The position numbers were made by a program, and so were the translations under genes. Shown here one piece after another: positions 46,560-57,368 of a stretch of 64,000 bases of DNA (its first letter is position 1; the number at the start of each line of letters is the position of its first letter). The DNA is from Candidatus Ideonella esbjergensis (lineage in GTDB: Bacteria; Pseudomonadota; Gammaproteobacteria; Burkholderiales; Burkholderiaceae_C). Under the pieces are notes generated by a model. It did not search any database. It had not been told where the DNA came from and was given only the letters and a program-made list of their open reading frames with translations. The stretch lies in the NCBI GenBank assembly GCA_016710065.1, contig JADJLP010000010.1, forward strand, positions 434,001 to 498,000, given 5' to 3'.

Positions 46560-46791
46560 GTTTGTCTCGGTGAAAAGGTTGGTCGGGTGAACGACGGGAA
46601 AACCCCGATTTTACGGCCCGCCCTTGCCACGCCCTGACAGCGACAAGTCCTTGACGCACCGCAGGAAAACACCATGCCGATGCTGCTGTGCATCATTTAG
46701 CATGGCCGCGCGACCCGGGACAGCCTCCTTGCGGGGCCAGACAACCTGGGCGCAGCTCGAATAAATGGGTCTGTGAGCGGAAGGAGAAACC

Positions 46792-48972
<2,181 letters not shown>

Positions 48973-49018
48973 GGAAAAAACACCCTCTCGGCAGGTGCGC
49001 ACCGCGCCTGCACCCCAG

Positions 49019-49047
49019 AAGGGCCGGCCATGCCGGCCCTTTTTCTT
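49019..49047 (+). terminator. Intrinsic terminator after hppA
   Basis: GGGCCGGC (49021-49028), CAT and GCCGGCCC (49032-49039) form a perfect stem, followed by TTTTTCTT. Confidence 0.9.
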
Positions 49048-49185
49048 GCCAGCTGCGCAGGACTTGCCGAGTTGGCGTACAAAGCGGGCTCGCTGAGCGT
49101 GCGGTCTTTGAACCCTCTCGCAGCGCATGGGGCTGGTTGCCGACATGATGCAGCCCACTCACAACAAGCACGCGAGGAGACCCGC

Positions 49186-49653
49186 ATGATTTCACTCAGT
49201 GTCAATGGCCAACCCGTGACCGTAGAGGCCGAGACCGACACCCCCTTGCTCTGGGTGCTGCGAGAGGAACTGGGCCTGACCGGCACCAAGTTCGGCTGCG
49301 GCATGGCGCTGTGTGGCGCCTGCACCGTGCACCTGGATGGCCAACCCGTGCGATCGTGTTCCACGCCGCTGGCCGATGCGGCCGGCAAGCGCGTCACCAC
49401 CATCGAAGGCATCGGTGCTTCGACCGTGGGCAAGGTGGTGCAACAGGCCTGGCTGAAGCAGGACGTGCCGCAGTGCGGCTACTGCCAGTCGGGCCAGATC
49501 ATGAGCGCCTGCGCCCTGCTGGCCGGCAACAAGGCGCCCAAGGAGGCGCAGATCAACGAAGCCATGAGCGGCAACCTGTGCCGTTGCGGCACCTACAACC
49601 AGATCAAGGCCGCCATCCAGGGCGCCTCGGCCGAACTCGTCAAGGGAGCCTGA
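49186..49653 (+). CDS. iorA: (2Fe-2S)-binding subunit of a molybdenum hydroxylase (isoquinoline 1-oxidoreductase alpha type)
   Basis: This 155-aa protein has two [2Fe-2S] domains. The plant-ferredoxin type has Cys38, Cys43, Cys46 and Cys58 (GCGMALCGACTVHL). The C-terminal helical domain has Cys97, Cys100, Cys132 and Cys134 (QCGYCQSGQ, NLCRCG). It passes electrons from the molybdopterin subunit encoded 2 bp downstream. The start at 49186 is preceded by GAGGAGA. Upstream in-frame sequence overlaps the hppA terminator and is not coding. Confidence 0.9.
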   Translation: MISLSVNGQPVTVEAETDTPLLWVLREELGLTGTKFGCGMALCGACTVHLDGQPVRSCSTPLADAAGKRVTTIEGIGASTVGKVVQQAWLKQDVPQCGYCQSGQIMSACALLAGNKAPKEAQINEAMSGNLCRCGTYNQIKAAIQGASAELVKGA

Positions 49654-49655
49654 GC

Positions 49656-51803
49656 ATGGAACACATCTCCGCACCAGGCACCACCCGCCGCAGCTTCCTG
49701 CAAGCCACCACCACCGGTTCGCTGACTCTGGGCTTCTCGCTGCCCTTGGCGCTCAACGCCCGGGCCGCCACCACCGACAGCTTTGCCCCGAATGCCTTCC
49801 TTCGCATCGCTGCCGACAACTCGGTCACGGTGATCTGCGGCTCGGTCGAGATGGGCCAGGGCGTGCTCACCGCCATACCCATGCTGGTGGCCGAAGAACT
49901 GGACGCCGACTGGCAGACCGTTCGCGTAGAGCAGTCACCCGCCGACAAGGCCTACAACAACCCGCTGTTCGGCATGCAGGCCACCGGCGGCTCCACCACG
50001 GTACGGGCCTTCTGGGAGCCGATGCGCAAGGCCGGCGCCGCTGCGCGCCAGATGCTGGTTGCGGCCGCCGCTGCGCAATGGGGCGTGCCGGCCAACGAGT
50101 GCCGCACCGAAGCCGGCCGCGTGCTGCACAGCAGTGGCAAGACGCTGCGCTATGGCGATCTGGTGGCCGCCGCCTCGACCCTGCCCGTGCCCGATGCACC
50201 GGCGCTGAAAGACGCCAAGGACTTCCGCATCCTCGGCAAGCCCACCAACCGGTTGGACACGCCCGCCAAGATCAACGGCAGTGCCAAGTTCGGCATCGAC
50301 GCCACCCTGCCCGGCATGCTGGTGGCGCTGATGGCCCGCGCACCTGCAGCAGGTGCCAAACCCACGGCGATGAACGAGGCCGCCGCCCGCGCGGTGAAGG
50401 GCGTGAGGAACGTCATCACGCTGCCCTCGGGCGTGGCGGTGCTGGCCACGGGCTACTGGGCCGCCAAGAAGGGCCGTGACGCGTTGGCGGTGCAATGGGA
50501 CCTGGGCACCGCCGCCGACCTGTCGGTCGCCAAGGTGCACAAGATGCTCAGCGAGGGCGTGGCCAACGCCTCGGCCGTGGCCAAGGAGACCGGCAGCCTC
50601 AACACCGGCGCCGCAGCCGCCAAGCGCAAGCTGCAGGCCACCTACGAGGTGCCCTACCTGGCCCATGCCTGCATGGAGCCCATGAACTGCACCGCCTGGG
50701 TCAAGCCCGATTCGGTGGAGTTGTGGGTGGGCACCCAGAGTCAGGGCCCCAACCAGGGCATCTTGTCGCAAGTGGCTGCCGTGTCGCCGGGCAATGTGAA
50801 GGTCAACACCATGATGCTGGGCGGTGGCTTCGGCCGCCGCTTCGCGCCCGACTTCACCATAGACGCCACCCTGCTCTCCAAAATCAGCGGTGCCCCGGTC
50901 AAGCTGATCTACACCCGCGAGGACGACATGGCCGCAGGCTACTACCGACCAGCCGCAATGGCGCGCTTCGAGGCCGGTCTGGACGCCAAGGGCCAACCCA
51001 CGTTGTTCAAGGCCGATGTGAGCTCGCCCTCCATCATGGCTGCCTCGGGCTTCATGAAGATCCCCGACAACGGCGTGGACGCCATGGCCATGGAGGGCAT
51101 TGCCGACCACCCCTACGACATCCCCCACATGCGCCTGGCCTATGGCCGGCAAGAGCCCGGCCCCCAGGTCTGGTTTTGGCGCTCGGTGGGCCATTCGCAG
51201 AACGCCTTCTTCATCGAATCGTTCATTGACGAAATGTCCGCTGCGGCCAAGCAAGACCCGCTGCAGTTCCGGCTCTCGCTGCTAGACAAGCACCCGCGCT
51301 TCCAAGGCGTGCTGCGCCTGGCGGCCGCCAAGGCTGGCTGGGGTAAGCCCCTGCCCAAGGGCCGGCACCGCGGCATCGCTGTGGCCGAGAGCTTTGGCAG
51401 CTACGTGGCCGAGGTGGCCGAGGTGTCGGTGGGCAAGGACGGAACGCCGCATGTGCACCGCGTGGTGGCGGCAGTGGACTGCGGCATGACGGTGAACCCG
51501 CAGACCATCGCACGCCAGATCGAGGGCGCCATCGTCTACGGCCTCACCGCTGCGCTGTACGGCCGCATCACGCACAAGGACGGTCGCGTGGAACAGGGCA
51601 ACTTCGACACCTACCCGCTGTTGCGCATGCACGAGATGCCGCAGGTGGAGGTGCACATACTGCCCAGCACGGAGAAGCCTGGCGGCATCGGCGAGCCCGG
51701 CACGCCACCCATTGCGCCAGCGGTGGTGAACGCCATCTTTGCCGCCACTGGCAAGCGCATCCGCAGCCTGCCCATCGACACCGCTGCGCTGAAGCGGGCC
51801 TGA
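49656..51803 (+). CDS. iorB: Molybdopterin-binding subunit, isoquinoline 1-oxidoreductase beta-like (xanthine oxidase family)
   Basis: This 715-aa protein begins with a twin-arginine signal (TTRRSFLQATTTG, residues 9-21), so the folded heterodimer is probably exported to the periplasm. The aldehyde oxidase/xanthine dehydrogenase folds carry the cofactor motifs GSVEMGQGVLTAIPMLVAEE and LGGGFGRRFAPDF and a late GGIGEPGTPPIAPAVVNA with the catalytic glutamate in GEPG. The substrate may be an N-heterocycle or aldehyde. No cytochrome subunit or XdhC-type maturation gene follows. Confidence 0.88.
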   Translation: MEHISAPGTTRRSFLQATTTGSLTLGFSLPLALNARAATTDSFAPNAFLRIAADNSVTVICGSVEMGQGVLTAIPMLVAEELDADWQTVRVEQSPADKAYNNPLFGMQATGGSTTVRAFWEPMRKAGAAARQMLVAAAAAQWGVPANECRTEAGRVLHSSGKTLRYGDLVAAASTLPVPDAPALKDAKDFRILGKPTNRLDTPAKINGSAKFGIDATLPGMLVALMARAPAAGAKPTAMNEAAARAVKGVRNVITLPSGVAVLATGYWAAKKGRDALAVQWDLGTAADLSVAKVHKMLSEGVANASAVAKETGSLNTGAAAAKRKLQATYEVPYLAHACMEPMNCTAWVKPDSVELWVGTQSQGPNQGILSQVAAVSPGNVKVNTMMLGGGFGRRFAPDFTIDATLLSKISGAPVKLIYTREDDMAAGYYRPAAMARFEAGLDAKGQPTLFKADVSSPSIMAASGFMKIPDNGVDAMAMEGIADHPYDIPHMRLAYGRQEPGPQVWFWRSVGHSQNAFFIESFIDEMSAAAKQDPLQFRLSLLDKHPRFQGVLRLAAAKAGWGKPLPKGRHRGIAVAESFGSYVAEVAEVSVGKDGTPHVHRVVAAVDCGMTVNPQTIARQIEGAIVYGLTAALYGRITHKDGRVEQGNFDTYPLLRMHEMPQVEVHILPSTEKPGGIGEPGTPPIAPAVVNAIFAATGKRIRSLPIDTAALKRA

Positions 51804-51864
51804 CCCCAACGCCTGAAGCACCCAGCCCCGCCAGGGCTGGGCGCAGCCAAGTATGCTGGCGGGC

Positions 51865-52614
51865 ATGCAATTGCCCTGGCTGGCCGACGACTCACCCTTC
51901 CCGCCCACTGCCCTGGCGCTGGACGACAGCACCGACGCACCGGGCCTGCTGGCCGTGGGTGGTGGCCTGAGCGTGGCCAGGCTGCGCTCGGCCTATGCAC
52001 AAGGCATCTTCCCCTGGTACAGCGAAGGCCAGCCCGTGCTGTGGTGGAGCCCGGACCCGCGCATGACCCTGCGGGTGAGCGAGTTCAAGCTCTCGCGCTC
52101 GCTGCGCAAGACACTGCGCCACTTCATCGCCACGCCGGGCTGCGAGGTGCGCATGGACGGTGCCTTCGAAACCGTGATGCAGGCCTGCGCCCATGCACCG
52201 CGCGAGGGGCAAAGCGGCACCTGGATCCTGCCCGAAATGATCGACGCCTATGTGCAACTGCACCAGGCCGGTGTGGCCCACAGCGTGGAAACCTGGGTCG
52301 GCGGTGAACTTTTGGGCGGCCTGTACCTGATCAACCTGGGCCGCATGGTGTTTGGCGAATCGATGTTCTCGCACCGCACCGACGCCTCCAAGATCGCGCT
52401 CGCTGCGCTGGTGGCCTTTTGCCGCGCCAACGCCATCGAATTGATCGATTGCCAGCAGCACACCGCGCACCTGGCCAGCCTGGGTGCAAAAACCCTGCCA
52501 CGCCCCCAGTTTGAAGCCCATCTGGCCTATGCGGCAGGGCAGCCAGGGCCTGCGCGCTGGACCTATGATGCCCGGCAGTGGGACCATATCCTGCACACCG
52601 CATCCAACCCGTGA
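51865..52614 (+). CDS. aat: Leucyl/phenylalanyl-tRNA--protein transferase
   Basis: This 249-aa enzyme adds Leu or Phe to the N-terminal Arg or Lys of proteins, marking them for ClpAP. Family segments are LLAVGGGLSVARLRSAYAQG, FPWYSEGQPVLWWSPDPR and HSVETWVGGELLGGLYLINL followed by GRMVFGESMFS. The ATG at 51865 gives MQLPWLADDSPFPP. An ATG 12 bp upstream is an alternative. Its stop overlaps the GTG of ate (GTGA), so both N-end-rule transferases are co-translated. Confidence 0.96.
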   Translation: MQLPWLADDSPFPPTALALDDSTDAPGLLAVGGGLSVARLRSAYAQGIFPWYSEGQPVLWWSPDPRMTLRVSEFKLSRSLRKTLRHFIATPGCEVRMDGAFETVMQACAHAPREGQSGTWILPEMIDAYVQLHQAGVAHSVETWVGGELLGGLYLINLGRMVFGESMFSHRTDASKIALAALVAFCRANAIELIDCQQHTAHLASLGAKTLPRPQFEAHLAYAAGQPGPARWTYDARQWDHILHTASNP

Positions 52615-53354
52615 CGCATCCCAAAGAGCTGCCTTTCACGTCGCTACAGTTCTACGCGACAGCGCCCTACCCGTGCAGCTACTTGCCAGACCGCATGGCG
52701 CGCTCGCAAGTGGCCACGCCCGGCCACTTGATCCACACCGAGGCCTATTCCGCGCTGGTGGCTCTGGGGTTTCGGCGCAGCGGCATGTTCACCTATCGGC
52801 CGCAGTGCGACCACTGCAATGCCTGCCATCCGCTGCGTGTACCCGTGCAGCGTTTTGCGCCCGCCCGCAGCCAGCGCCGCGCCTGGGCCGCCCACGCCAC
52901 GCTCACCACCCGAGTGCTGCGCCTGGGCTTCCTGGCCGAGCACTACCAGCTTTACCTGCGCTATCAGGCGGGCCGCCATGCCGGTGGTGGCATGGACCAG
53001 GACAGCATTGACCAGTACACCCAGTTCCTGCTGCAGAGCCGCGTGAATTCGCGGTTGATCGAATTCCGCGAACCGAGCTTGGAAGGCGAGCCTGGCGTCT
53101 TGCGTATGGTATCCATCGTGGATGTGCTGAGCGACGGTCTGTCGGCCGTCTACACCTTTTACGACCCCGAGGCGAAAGCCAGCTATGGCACCTACGGCGT
53201 GCTGTGGCAGATCGAGCAGGCCAAGCAACTCAAGCTACCCTACCTCTACCTGGGCTACTGGATCGCCGAGAGCCCCAAGATGGCCTACAAGGTGCTGTTC
53301 CGCCCCTACCAATTGCGAATGGGCGAACACTGGCAGGACGCAGAACTGCCCTGA
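52611..53354 (+). CDS. ate: Arginyltransferase / bacterial leucyltransferase (Ate/Bpt family)
   Basis: This 247-aa protein tags acidic N-termini of proteins for degradation. The cysteine-rich signature YRPQCDHCNACHPLRV is near residues 61-76, and GTYGVLWQIEQAKQLKLPYL plus YLGYWIAESPKMAYK mark the C-terminal acyltransferase domain. In most bacteria this group is Bpt and transfers Leu to Asp or Glu. The name ate is conventional. The GTG start overlaps the aat stop. Confidence 0.92.
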   Translation: MTHPKELPFTSLQFYATAPYPCSYLPDRMARSQVATPGHLIHTEAYSALVALGFRRSGMFTYRPQCDHCNACHPLRVPVQRFAPARSQRRAWAAHATLTTRVLRLGFLAEHYQLYLRYQAGRHAGGGMDQDSIDQYTQFLLQSRVNSRLIEFREPSLEGEPGVLRMVSIVDVLSDGLSAVYTFYDPEAKASYGTYGVLWQIEQAKQLKLPYLYLGYWIAESPKMAYKVLFRPYQLRMGEHWQDAELP

Positions 53355-53493
53355 CAGTTCTGCGCCGTTCGTCAGCCGTCGGTCGTGTTTCGCGCCCAGC
53401 AAGGCGCAACTCGTCGCACGAGCCACGCCGACCCATCAGTGCCTGCCTACGATGCGGTGCAGGTTTCATTCACCTGACAGAAAGGCCCACACC

Positions 53494-54264
53494 ATGCCGC
53501 CACGCCGAGCCTTGTTCCTGGTGCCGCTGCTGATCAGCTTGCTCAGCGCTGCCCTGCTCACCCTGCCCTCACCGGTCCGGGCCTGGGATTGGTCTTGGTC
53601 GGGCTCAGGCCCAGCACTGGTGGGCTCTGGAAAGATCGTGGACGACACGCGTAGCGTGTCCGCCTTCAGCCGCATTCGACTTGAGGGGCCCTTCAACTTG
53701 CGCGTCAGTCAAACCGGCATACCTTCGGTCATCGTGCGAGCCGATGACAACCTGTTGTCGCTGGTGAGCACCGAAGTGGAAGGTAACACGCTGGTCATCA
53801 GGTCGAGACCAGGCTACAGCATGCGCAGCCGCCAACCCTTGCTGGTCATGGTGGGCACGGACAACTTGGCCGCCGTGGACATGCGGGGCAGCGGCGCCGT
53901 TTGGGTGCAGGGCGTTAAGGGTGAGCGTTTCGAGCTGCAGTTGAGCGGCTCGGGCGATGCCAAGCTCAGTGAGCTGGACTTGCACACCCTGGCGGTGGGT
54001 CTGGCCGGCTCGGGTGACATCACAGCCCAGGGCCGCTGCGATGACGCCCAACTGAGCATCGCGGGCTCGGGCGACTTGCGCATGGCCGAACTGCAGACCC
54101 AGCGCGTCACGGTGAGCATTGCCGGCAGCGGCAACGCCAGCGTGCACGCCGCACTGGCCATCAACGCCCGCGTGTTCGGCTCGGGCGATGTGCGCTATTC
54201 AGGCAACCCGGGCAGCGTCAAATCCAATGTTGCTGGCTCGGGTTCGGTAGCCGCCGTACGTTGA
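53494..54264 (+). CDS. GIN domain protein (DUF2807), exported beta-helix protein
   Basis: This 256-aa protein has a signal peptide (hydrophobic 7-25, cut near VRA-WD). The DUF2807/GIN fold is marked by a recurring GSG turn about every 15-25 residues (LSGSGDAKL, LAGSGDITA, IAGSGDLRM, IAGSGNASV, VFGSGDVRY, VAGSGSVAA). These proteins are thought to be cell-envelope beta-helices with unknown ligand. The 3' end overlaps the convergent DTW gene by 70 bp. Confidence 0.85.
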   Translation: MPPRRALFLVPLLISLLSAALLTLPSPVRAWDWSWSGSGPALVGSGKIVDDTRSVSAFSRIRLEGPFNLRVSQTGIPSVIVRADDNLLSLVSTEVEGNTLVIRSRPGYSMRSRQPLLVMVGTDNLAAVDMRGSGAVWVQGVKGERFELQLSGSGDAKLSELDLHTLAVGLAGSGDITAQGRCDDAQLSIAGSGDLRMAELQTQRVTVSIAGSGNASVHAALAINARVFGSGDVRYSGNPGSVKSNVAGSGSVAAVR

Positions 54265-54878
54265 GGCATGCGGCTGGCAATTGCCGCAACAAAGCCTTCC
54301 ATGCCCTGCAGCAAACCTGCGTAGCGTGAGGCCTCCCCCTCCAACTGCCCCATGGCCAGGCATGTGGCCTCCAAGGTAGACAGCTGATGAACGTGCCGGG
54401 CCCTGCGTACCCGATACGCCGACACGGTAGCTGGCGACAGGCTCACCCTGGGCAATGCCGCCAGCCAGGGGTTGCTGCACAGCATGCGGTGGGTTTTGCG
54501 CCAAGTGCCGTCCAGCACCAGCAGTCTGCTCAGCGAACTGGAGATCGCAGGCTCGGCAACCAAGCCGCTGCCGCCCGTCGCGTCGGGGTACAGCAAGGCC
54601 ACCGTCGAAAGATTCCCCAACTTCAAATCATCGGGCTGGACGACCTCTCCCACATGCACCTGGCATCGTGCCAAGCTCAGTCTGAGCAAATCCACTGTGC
54701 CCTTGGCGTGCCCAACTTCACTGGGATGCTGCAAGAACAGCACTGGCACGGTATTGTCCACCGGGCAGGCCCACACACAGACGCAAGCCAACTGCGGCCT
54801 ATGGCAGCGGTGGCAGTTGGCGCGTCTGGATGCAGCCCTGACTGCGCCTGGCGTGCTGGTGGGTGGAACAAAGGGCAT
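54195..54878 (-). CDS. DTW domain protein (tRNA 3-(3-amino-3-carboxypropyl)uridine synthase type)
   Basis: This 227-aa protein matches the DTW/TapT family that adds the acp group to a uridine in tRNA. An N-terminal cysteine cluster is present (CHRCHRPQLACVC near residues 22-34). It is followed by LFLQHPSEVGHAKGT, the DTW motif region VLDGTWRKTHRM and YRVRRARHVHQLSTLEA. The substrate tRNA position cannot be told. It is transcribed towards the GIN gene and overlaps it by 70 bp. Confidence 0.88.
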   Translation of the reverse strand: MPFVPPTSTPGAVRAASRRANCHRCHRPQLACVCVWACPVDNTVPVLFLQHPSEVGHAKGTVDLLRLSLARCQVHVGEVVQPDDLKLGNLSTVALLYPDATGGSGLVAEPAISSSLSRLLVLDGTWRKTHRMLCSNPWLAALPRVSLSPATVSAYRVRRARHVHQLSTLEATCLAMGQLEGEASRYAGLLQGMEGFVAAIASRMPQRTAATEPEPATLDLTLPGLPE

Positions 54879-55080
54879 CGCACAAGCTTACCGCTGCCTG
54901 CCAATGGCCGAATTTTCCCAGCGGTCGACAGGAACGGTCAGCCCTCGGCCAGCCACTCAGCCCATGCCTAGAGAAAGCCCTGAGCCCGAAGTGCTCGTGA
55001 ACCCAGGATGGCACCGCTCCCTTCGTGGGATAATGAAGGGTTGATGCAACTGTGCCGCGCCAGGCTGCTGCGGGCTGGCG

Positions 55081-55359
55081 ATGCGCGACGAACGCATCCG
55101 GATAATCGAAATCAAGGAGCTCATTCTGGCCAAGGACGATCCCAAGACAGCCATCGACGCAGGTGGCCTGCGGTACCGCTCCAAGGTAGCGGGTTCGCCG
55201 TTTTCGGCGACCGGTGCCTTTGGCGCTGCCACCATGTCGTGTTTCCTTTGCGGCAAACACCGCCCCCGCGCCCAGCTCAAGTCGCGCAAGCTGCTGGGTA
55301 AGGCACAGGCAGTATGTTCGCCCTCTTGCAAAGAACTCGATCAGGCCAACCAGTCCTGA
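55081..55359 (+). CDS. Small Cys-pair protein, hypothetical
   Basis: I do not recognise this 92-aa product. Its C-terminal 41 residues contain CFLCGKHRPR and, 22 residues later, CSPSCKEL, a C-x2-C...C-x3-C pattern suited to one zinc ion. The N-terminal half is a mixed strand-helix region with the basic end MRDERIRIIEIKELILAK. A GATAAT at 55029-55034 may be its -10 box. An in-frame internal ATG would give a 41-aa zinc-knuckle peptide. A terminator follows at once. Confidence 0.5.
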   Translation: MRDERIRIIEIKELILAKDDPKTAIDAGGLRYRSKVAGSPFSATGAFGAATMSCFLCGKHRPRAQLKSRKLLGKAQAVCSPSCKELDQANQS

Positions 55360-55366
55360 TCCAACG

Positions 55367-55401
55367 GGCCCATCCCCTGTGAAGGCGATGGGCCTTGTTC
55401 T
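55367..55401 (+). terminator. Terminator after the small Cys-pair gene
   Basis: GGCCCATC (55367-55374) and GATGGGCC (55387-55394) pair around a 12-base loop, followed by TTGTTCTT. Confidence 0.65.
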
Positions 55402-55424
55402 TCTGAATTGAATTCGCACGCCAC

Positions 55425-55754
55425 GTGTCGAACGACGCGCTTCCCGCGCTCCCCCTTTTCTCCACCGAAGTCTTTGGCCTGCCGCAGCCTGAGGCCCGCC
55501 GGCCCTTGACGCGTCGCGAGCGCAATGCCGTCATTGCCCGCATCCACGCACTGATGGAGTACTGGGGAATCACCGTTGCGGACTTGCTGGAAGACCCGCC
55601 TGCGTGCGAAACCGCTGCACCGCAGACCCCCCCAATCAAGTACCGTCACCCTGTCACAGGCGACACCTGGAACGGCCAGGGCCCGCATCCTGAATGGCTG
55701 CGCCGCGCCTTGCTGCAAGAAGGCCTGCGCGTGGACGAACTCAAGCCCGGCTGA
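55425..55754 (+). CDS. Short H-NS family protein
   Basis: This 109-aa protein carries an H-NS-type DNA-binding motif at residues 72-91, KYRHPVTGDTWNGQGPHPEW, which resembles the usual TWSGRG core with changes (N for S, Q for R). The N-terminal 70 residues have one helical stretch (RRERNAVIARIHALMEYWG) but not the long coiled-coil dimeriser of classical H-NS. It starts at GTG. It lies just before the peptidase-like gene, so it could silence that unit. The altered core may weaken DNA binding. Confidence 0.7.
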   Translation: MSNDALPALPLFSTEVFGLPQPEARRPLTRRERNAVIARIHALMEYWGITVADLLEDPPACETAAPQTPPIKYRHPVTGDTWNGQGPHPEWLRRALLQEGLRVDELKPG

Positions 55755-55844
55755 GCGCGCTCCCCCACGAACAGGTGGTTGCGGCACCTGCGCAGGCCAG
55801 CACAATGACTGAAGGTTCACTCACGCACCAGGGGAGACACCAGC

Positions 55845-57368
55845 ATGACCACCGACAAGTTCATTCTCACCCACGGCGCAGCGCTGCAAGCTAAATATGG
55901 TTCCCCGGGGCTGACCAAGATCGAGATGGCGGTGCGCACCCTGATCAAGTCGGATGCCAAGCGGGGCATCAGCACACGCCTGCTGTGCCTGGACAGGGCC
56001 GCCGACATGGCACCCTATGGCGGGCCTGTCCCCGCTACCAAGTCCACAGGCCGCGACGTCAAGCTTGCTGTTGACAAACTCTGCGCCGCCGAAGCGCCGC
56101 ACTATCTGATGTTGCTAGGGGGGCCGGACATCGTTCCTCTCGTGCCCTTGCAGAACCCCGCATTCGGCCCCAATGGCGACGACGACAAAACCGTGCCGAG
56201 CGACCTACCCTACGCCTGTGCAGCGCCCTACAGCACAGATCCTTCACGCTTCATGGGTCCAACCCGTGTGGTCGGTCGCTTGCCAGACCTGATCGGAGCC
56301 AAGCAACCCAGGCTGCTCATCCGCTTTCTGAACGCCGCCGCGCGGGCCAAGCCGCTGCCTCGCTCAGCATATGAATCCGCCTTCAGCCTCAGCGCCGAGA
56401 TCTGGCATCAGTCCACCGAACTCAGCGTGGCCAACACCTTTGGCATGGCGGCCAAGGTCAACACCGTGCCACCCAGTTCGTACAAATGGAGCAAGGGTCA
56501 GTTGGCGGCCCGTATGCACTTCATCAACTGCCATGGCAACGACTCTTCGGTCGACTTTTACGGGCAGCCTACCGGTGTCGAGGACTATCCCATCTCGCAC
56601 CACGCCCCCTGGATCAACGGCAAGATCACCGCAGGCACGGTGGTGGCGGTCGAATGCTGCTTTGGCGGCCAGTTGTGGGATCCGGTCGACGCCGATGGCG
56701 GAGTGCCCATGCCCATCGCCTACTTGCAGGATGGCGCATGGGGCTTCTTCGGCAGCACCAACACCGCCTACGGCCCGAGCGAAGGCAACGGCTCGGCCGA
56801 TCTGATCTGCCAGTATTTCCTGCAGCAGGTTCTGTTGGGCGCATCCCAGGGCCGCGCCGCGCTAGAGGCAAGGCTGAAATTCGCCGCCGGCAAAACCCAC
56901 CTCGACCCCTTCGACTTGAAGACGCTGGCCCAGTTTTATCTACTGGGTGACCCATCTGTCCAACCCGTGGCGCCCAGCAGCCATGCCCTGGCCAAGACAG
57001 CCGCCTTCCGCAAGGCCTTCTCTGCCACCAAGGATCGCACCGTGCGCCAACTGCGCCGCGAGCGCCTGGAGCGTGATGGCAAACACCTGGCCAAATCGCT
57101 GCCCAAGCTCAAAAAAGTCACGTCGGCAGCCGCAGCATCGGTGAGCGTGGCCCTCAATGCCATGGCCCGCGAAACTGGTCTAGGCAACGAGGTAGACCGC
57201 TTGGCTTTCCAGCTGCAGTCCGCCTCTGGCCCCAAGCGGCACATCCATGTGCTCAAGGGCCGCAAACTGCTCGGTGATGCGGGCGATTCGGTGGTGAGGG
57301 TGGTAGCCCTGATCGCTACCGAGGAAGACGGCCAACTGATCCATGTCCGACGACTCCACTCGCGCTGA
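55845..57368 (+). CDS. Gingipain-like (peptidase C25/clan CD) protein, cytoplasmic
   Basis: This 507-aa protein looks like a gingipain/caspase-fold cysteine peptidase. A Rossmann-like start contains HYLMLLGGPDIVPLV (86-100) and RVVGRLPD (141-148). The likely catalytic histidine is His230 in HFINCHGND and the nucleophile Cys271 or Cys272 in VAVECCFGGQ, 41-42 residues later. FFGSTNTAYGP follows at 301-311. The family-like FYLLGDPSVQP is at 364-374. A basic helical tail (385-425) and a C-terminal region of about 80 residues complete it. There is no signal peptide, unlike secreted gingipains. An AGGGGAG precedes the start. It overlaps the next gene. Confidence 0.7.
   Translation: MTTDKFILTHGAALQAKYGSPGLTKIEMAVRTLIKSDAKRGISTRLLCLDRAADMAPYGGPVPATKSTGRDVKLAVDKLCAAEAPHYLMLLGGPDIVPLVPLQNPAFGPNGDDDKTVPSDLPYACAAPYSTDPSRFMGPTRVVGRLPDLIGAKQPRLLIRFLNAAARAKPLPRSAYESAFSLSAEIWHQSTELSVANTFGMAAKVNTVPPSSYKWSKGQLAARMHFINCHGNDSSVDFYGQPTGVEDYPISHHAPWINGKITAGTVVAVECCFGGQLWDPVDADGGVPMPIAYLQDGAWGFFGSTNTAYGPSEGNGSADLICQYFLQQVLLGASQGRAALEARLKFAAGKTHLDPFDLKTLAQFYLLGDPSVQPVAPSSHALAKTAAFRKAFSATKDRTVRQLRRERLERDGKHLAKSLPKLKKVTSAAAASVSVALNAMARETGLGNEVDRLAFQLQSASGPKRHIHVLKGRKLLGDAGDSVVRVVALIATEEDGQLIHVRRLHSR

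Noticed and set aside
49030..49185. N-terminal extension of the iron-sulfur subunit
   Set aside because: It begins inside the hppA terminator hairpin. The ATG at 49186 has a good ribosome-binding site.
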